From Bacillus sp. EB600 (GTDB lineage: Bacteria; Bacillota; Bacilli; Bacillales; Cytobacillaceae): DNA of 64,000 bases. Shown here piece by piece: positions 9,294 to 16,827 of this stretch. Location of the stretch: NCBI RefSeq assembly GCF_024494385.1, contig NZ_JAEVLT010000004.1, positions 1 through 64,000 of the forward strand. Direction: 5' to 3'. Numbering within the stretch: position 1 is the first letter of the stretch; each line of letters opens with the position of its first letter. The position numbers and the translations under genes are program-made. The notes beneath the pieces were generated by a model. The model saw nothing but the letters and a program-made list of their open reading frames with translations. It did no database searches and was not told the DNA's origin.

Positions 9294-10292
9294 ATGCAAG
9301 GTTTTAAACAATTATTTGCCATTTTTTCTTTCGTTGCACTCTTCCTTCTTGCCGCTTGCGGTAACGACGCGGCTGAAGAAAAACCAGCTGCAACAAAAGA
9401 AGCAGACAAGAAAACGGAAAAAACAAGTTATACCGTCGAACATGCAATGGGTACAACCACTTTAGAAAAAAAACCTAAGAGAATTGTCGTTCTTACAAAC
9501 GAAGGTACAGAAGCATTATTGGCATTAGGCGTAAAACCAGTGGGTGCTGTTCAATCATGGCTTGGAGATCCGTGGTATGATCATATTAAAAAGAAGATGG
9601 ACGGAGTAGAAGTTGTCGGTGTTGAGCAAGAAGTAAATTTGGAGAAAGTTGCTGCCCTAAAACCTGATTTAATTATTGGAAACAAGTTGCGTCAAGAAGC
9701 TGTCTATAATCAACTAAGTGCGATTGCTCCAACGATTTTTTCAGAAACACTAAGAGGAGATTGGAAAGAGAATTTTGAATTATATGCAAAAGCTTTAAAC
9801 AAAGAAGAAAAAGGAAAAGAAGTATTAAACGATTTTGATAAACATGTAGACACTTTAAAGCAAAAACTCGGGGATAAGGTTAATCAACAAGTTTCCGTTG
9901 TCCGCTTCATGGCAGGAAAGTCCCGTATTTATTATACTGATTCTTTTTCCGGTATTATTTTCGACCAATTAGGATTTAAACACCCTAAACAGCAGGAAGA
10001 GCTCTTCACTCCAAACAATAAGCTAGGCAACCTTGCAATTGAGGTTGGAAAAGAAGTTATTCCGAAAATGGATGGAGATGTCCTATTCTACTTCACTTAT
10101 GCGCCAAAAGGTGATCAAGCAGCACTGGATACAGCAAAAGAATGGACGAATGATCCACTTTGGAAAAATTTAAATGTAGTAAAAAGCGGGAATGCCCATG
10201 AGGTTAGTGACGCAGTTTGGAATACTGCCGGCGGCGTTATGGCAGCTAACTTAATGCTGGATGACCTTGAAAAAATTATGCTGAAAAAATAG
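9294..10292 (+). CDS. yfiY: Iron-siderophore binding lipoprotein (YfiY-like)
   Basis: A 332-residue extracytoplasmic solute-binding protein. The N-terminus is a lipoprotein signal peptide ending in LFLLAAC, with Cys at about residue 22, then a charged linker. The mature part has the FecB/FepB layout: RIVVLTNEGTEALLALGVKP near residue 62, LKPDLIIG in the first lobe, and a helical hinge. It delivers ferric siderophore to the divergently encoded FecCD permeases and ATPase. Similarity to B. subtilis YfiY, which takes up hydroxamate-citrate siderophores such as schizokinen, suggests the ligand, but that is inference. AGGAGG precedes the ATG. Confidence 0.88.
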   Translation: MQGFKQLFAIFSFVALFLLAACGNDAAEEKPAATKEADKKTEKTSYTVEHAMGTTTLEKKPKRIVVLTNEGTEALLALGVKPVGAVQSWLGDPWYDHIKKKMDGVEVVGVEQEVNLEKVAALKPDLIIGNKLRQEAVYNQLSAIAPTIFSETLRGDWKENFELYAKALNKEEKGKEVLNDFDKHVDTLKQKLGDKVNQQVSVVRFMAGKSRIYYTDSFSGIIFDQLGFKHPKQQEELFTPNNKLGNLAIEVGKEVIPKMDGDVLFYFTYAPKGDQAALDTAKEWTNDPLWKNLNVVKSGNAHEVSDAVWNTAGGVMAANLMLDDLEKIMLKK

Positions 10293-10336
10293 ACATTATT
10301 ACAAATTAATTGCCAACTTAATAAGTCTGTATGATG

Positions 10337-10371
10337 AAAAAAACGAGGTCCGATAAGAACCTCGTTTTTTT
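10337..10371. terminator. Bidirectional terminator
   Basis: AAAAACGAGGT and ACCTCGTTTTT pair between the convergent binding-protein and ferredoxin genes; both flanks are homopolymeric. Confidence 0.9.
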
Positions 10372-10726
10372 ACAAAAGAATTTCGGCTTGACAAGCTAAT
10401 CGGAAACCGTTATTTATCTCTGCCTTTAACTTTTCTTTCTCTTTTTCATTTGGCTTGGAAAGTCCAGTGCCATTCTCAACGATTTTTACAGAACATAATC
10501 CACATGTTCCTTTGCGGCATTTGTAGCTTAATTCATTTCCCTGATTTAATGCAGCATCCAGCAGTTTCCCCTTCGCAGGGCGGATTTCAAAACTCTTTTC
10601 ATTTTGCTGCAAGATAATGTTCTTTGAATACGGTAATTCCCGACGGGATCTGTTTGGTGTTAATACTGTATGTAGTTTTATACTTCCCGGAATGAGGGAT
10701 CCAACTGTCCATACTCTATTATCCAT
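10370..10726 (-). CDS. 2Fe-2S ferredoxin with an N-terminal encapsulin tag
   Basis: A 118-residue plant-type 2Fe-2S ferredoxin. Cluster ligands are Cys70, Cys75, Cys78 and Cys112 (CRKGTC, then GLC, then ACQAEI). Residues 6-12 read WTVGSLI, almost the same as the C-terminal tag TVGSLIG of the IMEF cargo two genes upstream. I infer that this protein is drawn inside the encapsulin shell by an N-terminal tag, where it could reduce stored ferric iron so that it can leave. It is the last gene of the encapsulin operon, 10 bases after the shell gene, with no strong ribosome site of its own, so coupling is likely. Confidence 0.85.
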   Translation of the reverse strand: MDNRVWTVGSLIPGSIKLHTVLTPNRSRRELPYSKNIILQQNEKSFEIRPAKGKLLDAALNQGNELSYKCRKGTCGLCSVKIVENGTGLSKPNEKEKEKLKAEINNGFRLACQAEILL

Positions 10727-10736
10727 TTTGATACCA

Positions 10737-11585
10737 TCAAGGCTCAGGGTCTTCCAGCGTACAAATAGCAGATGGACGCTTAATTCGCAGTACGGCTGTT
10801 TCGTAAACGCGGAATGGATGATTCATTCCTTCATCTCCCAGGTAGGCTGTTTCAAAATCCTCTGAAATAGCAAGATCTAAATTATTCCTTCCTGTATTAA
10901 CCAGGACTCCTGTTTTTCCTTTTAAGACAGGTGATTGAAAAACTCCATCTGTCACAAGCTCACGGACATGCTCAATTTCAAGAACGTTTGTATCCCTATG
11001 TACACGATGCAGCAAGGAGTATAGCTCAGGGGATAACACCAGGGCAAACGGTCCATTTTGGTTCATTTCAAGCAATTTACTTCTTGCTTCCACCACATCC
11101 TGAAAGGCATTCCCTGATTCATACCACTCCCCAATTAAATGTGTTAACCGGCCTTTTACGTTCATAAGACCCGGAATATCAAATTCCTTCGATCCGTGAA
11201 AAATCATCTGATCCTCTAAAATGGCTACATCACGGGCCGCATTTGCAGCGGGTGAAAAATCGATCGGGATATCTAAAACTTTCGCCTGCTCGAGATCACG
11301 CCAGTATAAAACGAAATCTTTATACAGCATGGGGATTGTATAATTGACCCGTTTGCTTGTTTCGATCTCTGGATCAAATGATCCTTGGAAATCCATTTTA
11401 GCTTCATAGTTTTCCATAAAAATATCATTAAAAATGCTTTGCACGCCTCTTCCAAGCGGGCCGTACAATTCAATAAATCGTCGTCCCACTAATTGCCTTC
11501 TAGCCGCTTCAATGACAGTTTGTTCTAATCTCTCCATGTCCTGATTTGTTAATGGCAAATCCTGTGAATAAGATGAATAGTACAT
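10737..11585 (-). CDS. Encapsulin shell protein
   Basis: This 282-residue protein has the HK97-type capsid fold of family 1 encapsulins. Typical segments are ARRQLVGRRFIELYGPLGRG near residues 29-48, a long E-loop region with VNYTIPMLYKDFVLYWRDL, and the C-terminal ETAVLRIKRPSAICTLE. Length and partners match the large iron-storing shells of Firmicutes, such as that of Quasibacillus thermotolerans, which are loaded with IMEF cargo. The shell self-assembles in the cytoplasm and holds mineralised iron. An AGGAGG site lies before ATG 11585 and the IMEF gene is 19 bases upstream. Confidence 0.93.
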   Translation of the reverse strand: MYYSSYSQDLPLTNQDMERLEQTVIEAARRQLVGRRFIELYGPLGRGVQSIFNDIFMENYEAKMDFQGSFDPEIETSKRVNYTIPMLYKDFVLYWRDLEQAKVLDIPIDFSPAANAARDVAILEDQMIFHGSKEFDIPGLMNVKGRLTHLIGEWYESGNAFQDVVEARSKLLEMNQNGPFALVLSPELYSLLHRVHRDTNVLEIEHVRELVTDGVFQSPVLKGKTGVLVNTGRNNLDLAISEDFETAYLGDEGMNHPFRVYETAVLRIKRPSAICTLEDPEP

Positions 11586-11603
11586 TTTTTTCCTCCTTTT
11601 CCC

Positions 11604-12164
11604 TTATCCGATTAAACTCCCTACTGTAAATCCCTTTGCTTTGTTTATGGTTTGTGAAGAATCAGAAACGGATTTAGCCAAATGATCATGATCTTCATCA
11701 TGGTGTGCATGCGGATCCACATATTGATGATCAAACCTTGCATTTATTTCCGTCAGTATTTCTTTTACTAATTGATAATCATGATATGAAACATCTCTCA
11801 TCTGCTTTAATAGCGTACTTCGCTCGCTATCTGTAAATTGAAAAAGTGCTAAATCAAGATGCTCAACGAAATTATGTAATCCAAACTTTTCAAGGTTTAA
11901 TTCCTGCAAAAGGCGATTAAATTCATTGTTAGTTGGTACAAAATCTGTCTCTTCTTTTTCTTGTTCAAACTGGCTGATCAGCGGGATCAGTTCAGCTAAA
12001 CGGGACAGCCGCTGCTCTTCCTCTTCTGTAATATGGTGATAATATAGGCGTTCATGTTCATCACTAGCGTTTTTGATTACTGGATCAAGCATATCGATAA
12101 ATTTTTCAATAGCATCCCTAGTTGTGGTAAAAATACGAAAAAGTATTTTTAATTCCTCTCTCAC
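11604..12164 (-). CDS. IMEF cargo protein (encapsulated ferritin-like)
   Basis: A 186-residue mostly helical protein, the iron-mineralising encapsulin-associated Firmicute (IMEF) cargo. It has two long helices rich in Glu and His (YYHHITEEEEQR, HNFVEHLDLALFQF) able to bind iron, then a His/Asp-rich linker (DPHAHHDEDHDH) and the targeting tail FTVGSLIG. The GTG at 12164 follows AAGGAGG by eight bases and is a better start than the ATG at 12212, which has no ribosome site. A TATAAT box lies at 12198-12203. The gene leads the operon, followed by shell and ferredoxin. The His/Asp linker may be flexible and metal-binding. Confidence 0.9.
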   Translation of the reverse strand: MREELKILFRIFTTTRDAIEKFIDMLDPVIKNASDEHERLYYHHITEEEEQRLSRLAELIPLISQFEQEKEETDFVPTNNEFNRLLQELNLEKFGLHNFVEHLDLALFQFTDSERSTLLKQMRDVSYHDYQLVKEILTEINARFDHQYVDPHAHHDEDHDHLAKSVSDSSQTINKAKGFTVGSLIG

Positions 12165-12203
12165 ATCCTGCACCTCCTTGATTTTAAAATACATTCCATT
12201 ATA

Positions 12204-12356
12204 CCCGCACACTCTATTTTTAATAAGTCAAACCTCACTATTTATCCAAAAATGTATTTTATAGGAAATATTCAAGAGGGTTTGACAAATGTGTGTTCCT
12301 TGCAGTAGTAGTTAGCAGAAATCGGAAAAACGTTCAGCTGTTTAGTCCTAAAAAAA
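12204..12356. other. Upstream region of the encapsulin operon
   Basis: Together with the hairpin at 12357 this makes up a gene-free interval of about 400 bases. It holds the encapsulin promoter area on the minus strand and no convincing ORF. I see no Fur box here, unlike the neighbouring siderophore genes. Confidence 0.4.
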
Positions 12357-12398
12357 GGGTCATTCCCCCGTTACGTTAAAGTAACGGGGGAATGACCC
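12357..12398 (-). terminator. Strong hairpin terminator of the sensor kinase
   Basis: A perfect 18-base-pair stem (GGGTCATTCCCCCGTTAC and its complement) with a six-base loop is followed on the minus strand by seven T. It lies about 165 bases past the kinase stop codon. Confidence 0.8.
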
Positions 12399-12563
12399 AA
12401 ATGTCTGCTATCTTACCTGTGTAAGGTAGTAGGTTACTCCTTTCATAGCATTCACTTTATCAAATGCTATTCGTTTTTTATTTTATATAAACATATTTAT
12501 AATTAATACACCTGCAAGTCCAATTAAACAAAGAAATTCAATGAATGCGAAGATTAATAAATT

Positions 12564-13814
12564 TTACTCACCTGAACATGCCGGAAAACGAAGTGTAATC
12601 CTTGTTCCAATCCCCTGTTCACTACGAATTTGAATTTTTCCATTCATGCTTTCAACAATACGATAGACGACCATCATCCCAAGTCCCGTACCTTTAGGGC
12701 CTTTTGTTGAAAAATAAGGCTCACCAAGTCGGCTTTTTTGTTGATCACTCATACCTACGCCTTCATCAGATATTGTTATGCTTACCATTGATTGGTCCCT
12801 GCAGCAACCAATGGTAAGTGTTCCGCCTGCAGGCATTGCTTCAATTCCATTTTTGATAATGTTAACGAGAACTTGTTGAAACATCCCAGCATTCCCTTTA
12901 ATTAAGCACGAACATAAACTAGATACTATTTCCACACGACTCATTTTGGCTAAAGGGTCAATAATCCGCAAAGCCTTTTCAATTTGGGATTGTACCTTTA
13001 GATTTTCAAATTTTTCAGGTGCTGGTTTTGCAAACGTAAGATAATCTCGGATTATGCCTTCTGCATGGTCTAATTCACTTATGGCAATTGATATGTAATC
13101 TTTTGCTTCATTTGTAATTTCCTTTGACTCTGACAGCAATTGTAAAAATCCACGTGTAGAAGTCAATGGATTGCGGATTTCATGAGATATACTTGCAGCA
13201 AGTTGTCCTGCTACTTCCATTTTTTCCATTCGAACTAGTTTACGAAGAAGCATCTGCTGCTCTCTCATCAACTCAACCATATAGCCAACGATCAACATGC
13301 CTCCCGTTTGGATACCAATATAGGAAATACAAATTTGAAACGTGATCGGTAAATGGAAAAGATATTTAGCTCCCGCTAATGTCCACAGTGACATAAGCAT
13401 CATTAAAAAACCCGTTAGTAAATTTTTTTCCATCTTAGATAATCGAATATATATAACCCGAAATTTCATTATCACGAAATAAAAAATGAGAATGTTAATG
13501 ATCGCAAACCATGAATGTTCTACTCCATTCGAAAGGCGTAAACCAATAATCAATAGAACCATCCATATTCTTGTTAGTCTTCCAGCATATAAACATCCAA
13601 GTACAAACGGAACAAAACGCAAATCAAAAATAATCCCATCAGAATATTTAAATGGAAACAACATACAGAAAGCAATCGTTATCGTTAAGCAAAAAAAGAT
13701 GACTATTTTAGTTTGAGAATGCTTGGATTCTAGCTGATTCATCTTATATTGGAGAAAGAGCAGAGCAATTAATATGACTAGTAGATTTATGAGAAAATGC
13801 GAAGTACTTTCCAT
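12564..13814 (-). CDS. Membrane sensor histidine kinase (KinB-like)
   Basis: A 416-residue kinase with about six membrane helices in the first 180 residues, laid out like the 5TM-5TMR_LYT sensors of KinB-type sporulation kinases. The kinase core follows: H-box SISHEIRNPLTS with His211, N-box NIIKNGIEAM, and ATP-lid motifs DEGVGMS and GTGLGM. GGAGG lies seven bases before the ATG at 13814, which I prefer to the TTG at 13835. No response regulator gene is nearby, as expected for an orphan kinase feeding the Spo0F/Spo0A phosphorelay; that role is inferred. Confidence 0.85.
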   Translation of the reverse strand: MESTSHFLINLLVILIALLFLQYKMNQLESKHSQTKIVIFFCLTITIAFCMLFPFKYSDGIIFDLRFVPFVLGCLYAGRLTRIWMVLLIIGLRLSNGVEHSWFAIINILIFYFVIMKFRVIYIRLSKMEKNLLTGFLMMLMSLWTLAGAKYLFHLPITFQICISYIGIQTGGMLIVGYMVELMREQQMLLRKLVRMEKMEVAGQLAASISHEIRNPLTSTRGFLQLLSESKEITNEAKDYISIAISELDHAEGIIRDYLTFAKPAPEKFENLKVQSQIEKALRIIDPLAKMSRVEIVSSLCSCLIKGNAGMFQQVLVNIIKNGIEAMPAGGTLTIGCCRDQSMVSITISDEGVGMSDQQKSRLGEPYFSTKGPKGTGLGMMVVYRIVESMNGKIQIRSEQGIGTRITLRFPACSGE

Positions 13815-13981
13815 CATGATGCCTCCACTCAACAATTGATTTAATTATAAGACATTATTCTGGAATAAGAAATAAATTATTTTGTTCTATTGACTTCTTG
13901 AAACCTCAATCTTCAACAAAACCACACGAATTTTGGCCGATAGCGTTTAGATGTTTTGTTTAGAAATTATTGCGAACTGAA

Positions 13982-15517
13982 TTATTTCAAAAAGATTAAC
14001 TTGATGCCTTTATTAATAGCCTTTTCTAAATGTTTTATCTGTTTTTCCGCTTGATACTTTTCAATGAAATGATAGCCGATACATTTTATCGTGATGGAGC
14101 CTTCATTTTCATTCGTTTTTTGCAAGAAGACGCTCTTTACAATCCCTCTTTTAGATGCATCGAGGGCAGCCGCTAACTTTGTCAAAGCACCGGCAATCCT
14201 GATTTCTTGGAGCTCTTCTCTCGTGAACCAGTTTGCAAATGGTCCACAGTATTGTTTTAATAATGTTTTATTTTTAAATGAGGCGATTAACGCCAACTTT
14301 AAACGATCCTTGTGCTCTAATCCATTAATCGATGAATTAGCTAATAAATAAAATGTATGTTGACTATATAAATCCGGGTCAACATATTGACCCAAATAAT
14401 AGACATGTGCACTAAAATCAATCATTTTCTTTGTATTATCATCCAAACTAATTCCAAACTTTGTTTCTAATTGAGAAGATATTTGTTTAGCAAGGTAAGC
14501 AACATGCTCCGAATGTTTTGTACTAATCCGATAATCAAATACTAATTCATTGATACTCCTCTTAACTATCTCATCTGTATCAAAGAGATCGCCTCTGTTT
14601 TCATATTTTTTTAAGAAGATTCCATCTCTTAATCCTTTCCCGCTAAACATAAATTTTTCTGATTGAACATATTCACTTAATTGAACAAAAACTTCTAACG
14701 CCGGCAGAATAAGATCAGAACGGTCTTTCGATAAACCTTCAAGTTTTTCTACTTGGATGGTTTTTAAGCTTTCTACTATAGAAAGAATTTTATTCAAATC
14801 CATTGGGGTCATCGTATATTGGTGGATTCCTGATAGTGGATAATTTTTCATGTTTTGGTCAATCTGTGCCACATTTCTAGCACTGCCTCCGATTGCAATG
14901 ATTGGTACTTGCAAATCCTTGAGCCACGGTAATTTTTGAAAAGATTGCCTGATAAAATCGAGTAAACTGTCTTTTTCCTCTATTGTTATTTTTTCACCCT
15001 TTATAAACTGTTCTTTCAAAGAAACAACCCCAAAAGGAAAACTATGTGAGTGAATTAATTGTCGATTTTGAAAATAGGTAATTTCGGTGCTTCCGCCGCC
15101 AATATCAATCGTGACACCTTCGTCTATCGGAGTTGTTTGAATTACCGCAAAGTAGCCATAATAAGCTTCTTCCTTTTCAGACAAGATATTGATTTCAAAG
15201 CCAGTTTGTTCTTTTACAATTTTTAAAATTTCATCTTTGTTAACTGCTTGTCTGATTGCAGCTGTTGCCACACATTTGACATGTTCCGCACTGTGAAATT
15301 CTAAAACCTCGTTAAATCCCTTTAAAATTTTTATTAATAACGTGATCCCTTTTAATTCGAGCATTCCGTTTTTATTTAAATAATGACGAAGTCTTGCCGC
15401 TGCTTTGATGTTTTCTGCTTCTTTATATCTCCCTAATTCATTTTTATGATAAAGCACAAGCCGGATTGTATTCGACCCTATGTCAATGATGGCCCATTTG
15501 CTTTTCGAAGGTTCCAT
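13982..15517 (-). CDS. ppx: Exopolyphosphatase / pppGpp phosphatase
   Basis: A 511-residue Ppx/GppA family enzyme that removes terminal phosphate from polyphosphate and possibly pppGpp. The ASKHA phosphate-binding loops are seen as AIIDIGSNTIRLVLYHK (residues 9-25) and VTIDIGGGSTEITYF near residue 140. The C-terminal third has the HD-like helical domain seen in the longer Ppx enzymes (SEHVAYLAKQISSQL). Ppk1 is encoded two genes upstream, so making and breaking of polyphosphate are genetically linked. A terminator at 15669 separates it from the zinc-ribbon gene, so it probably has its own promoter. Confidence 0.9.
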   Translation of the reverse strand: MEPSKSKWAIIDIGSNTIRLVLYHKNELGRYKEAENIKAAARLRHYLNKNGMLELKGITLLIKILKGFNEVLEFHSAEHVKCVATAAIRQAVNKDEILKIVKEQTGFEINILSEKEEAYYGYFAVIQTTPIDEGVTIDIGGGSTEITYFQNRQLIHSHSFPFGVVSLKEQFIKGEKITIEEKDSLLDFIRQSFQKLPWLKDLQVPIIAIGGSARNVAQIDQNMKNYPLSGIHQYTMTPMDLNKILSIVESLKTIQVEKLEGLSKDRSDLILPALEVFVQLSEYVQSEKFMFSGKGLRDGIFLKKYENRGDLFDTDEIVKRSINELVFDYRISTKHSEHVAYLAKQISSQLETKFGISLDDNTKKMIDFSAHVYYLGQYVDPDLYSQHTFYLLANSSINGLEHKDRLKLALIASFKNKTLLKQYCGPFANWFTREELQEIRIAGALTKLAAALDASKRGIVKSVFLQKTNENEGSITIKCIGYHFIEKYQAEKQIKHLEKAINKGIKLIFLK

Positions 15518-15668
15518 ATGTATCTCCTTTGTGAATCATTTTTTCCATTATACAATAAATTTTCTATCAATCTTAATGGGTCAGCTGTCCGAGACCAGCT
15601 GCATTTACACTCACAATGCTTGTGAGTTACCTCTTGATGTCTTAGCTCACCTATATTTATTGCCATAT

Positions 15669-15713
15669 AAAAAAGCCCTGCAGGCAACAATCCTTTTCCT
15701 ACAGAGCTTTTTT
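15669..15713. terminator. Terminator between zinc-ribbon gene and ppx
   Basis: AAAAAAGCCCTGCAGG pairs over 16 positions with CCTACAGAGCTTTTTT (one G-U pair) and has T runs on both strands. About 100 bases past the stop at 15819. Confidence 0.8.
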
Positions 15714-15818
15714 CATTTTTATCTTTCAATAAATCTAATGAGAAGATTTATGCCTGTTGTACAAAAGGAATTGTCTGACTTACTAACTATTGTGGGAACA
15801 GTGAACGAAACGCTGTAA

Positions 15819-16751
15819 TCACATTTCTTTTACAGATACTTTTAAACTGGCATCATTATGGATAAGATCTGCTAATCTTTCTTTAAATGCTTTTTTAATA
15901 TTGTCAATGTCGCTTTTTGGAGCATTAAGCTTTTTTTCGTATCGTTTGATTTGAGAAAGCGATGTCTCTGTATCATTTATATCGCTGAACTTTTGTTGTA
16001 ATTGTTTATAATAAGTCTCTTTTTGTTGGAATTTTTCATTGAAAATCTCATTTAAATAGTTATAAATATAAAATAATGATGCTGATTTTTTCTGAACGGC
16101 ATCAAGTGTTTTAATCGTGTCAGCATTTGTTTGACCTTTCTCTTCAACAGATCGATAGAAATTATCGGCAAGTTGGTTAAAGCATCCTTCATCTTGAGAA
16201 AGCACATTTTCTTTCACTGGTGGCAAAATATAAAAAACAAGTTCATTAGTAATGAATTTCTCCACTTTATTAACAAATGAATCGTTAAAGATTGCAGGGA
16301 TTTTCTCGAACATTTGTTGTTGCAGTTTTTGCTGTTTTTTTGTACCAGCTTTGACTAGTGCAGCGTAGGCTTTATTTTCATTGCTTTTATTCTTTGCTTC
16401 ATCAAGAAATACATATGATTGTCGAACGCTAGTTAATACCCGGTTCATTTTTCGAACTGCCAGTAACAATTCATGGTTTTTCTCTAAGCCTAAAAATTCA
16501 AGGACAGCCCGTATTTTTAGCCCAATTACTCTGGCTTGAAGGATAACTTCCGGATGATCTGTTGAAGTACATCCATTACACTTCTCACTGTATTCCTTAA
16601 ATAATGTTACAAGCGGCTCTTTCCATGTTGAGGTAAGCTTCTCAATACCAATATGTAAACACTCTCTGCAAATCCATTTTTCATGTACCTGAAGCAAAGA
16701 CTCACTACTGCTGCAAATGCTGCATTGTTGTTCATTATTTTCCATTTCCAT
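15819..16751 (-). CDS. Unknown zinc-ribbon and coiled-coil protein linked to ppk1
   Basis: I do not recognise this 310-residue protein. Its N-terminus has two cysteine pairs (CSIC at about 10-13 and CREC at about 28-31) that look like a treble-clef or ribbon zinc site, and a third pair, CNGC, at about 58-61. The rest is almost all helix, rich in Lys, Gln and Glu (KAGTKKQQKLQQQMFEK, KFQQKETYYKQLQQKF), suggesting a long coiled coil. It follows ppk1 by 76 bases and precedes ppx. A role in polyphosphate handling is a guess from position only. Confidence 0.75.
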   Translation of the reverse strand: MEMENNEQQCSICSSSESLLQVHEKWICRECLHIGIEKLTSTWKEPLVTLFKEYSEKCNGCTSTDHPEVILQARVIGLKIRAVLEFLGLEKNHELLLAVRKMNRVLTSVRQSYVFLDEAKNKSNENKAYAALVKAGTKKQQKLQQQMFEKIPAIFNDSFVNKVEKFITNELVFYILPPVKENVLSQDEGCFNQLADNFYRSVEEKGQTNADTIKTLDAVQKKSASLFYIYNYLNEIFNEKFQQKETYYKQLQQKFSDINDTETSLSQIKRYEKKLNAPKSDIDNIKKAFKERLADLIHNDASLKVSVKEM

Positions 16752-16827
16752 TCCTATTCACCCCGCTTAAAATTTTTAACTTTTTCACTTTTGATTATGT
16801 TTAGAAGAATGTGCTGATTACACTTGG

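Noticed and set aside
12399..12563. Hydrophobic reading frame just downstream of the sensor kinase
   Set aside because: On careful re-reading it is not in frame with the kinase and has no start signal.
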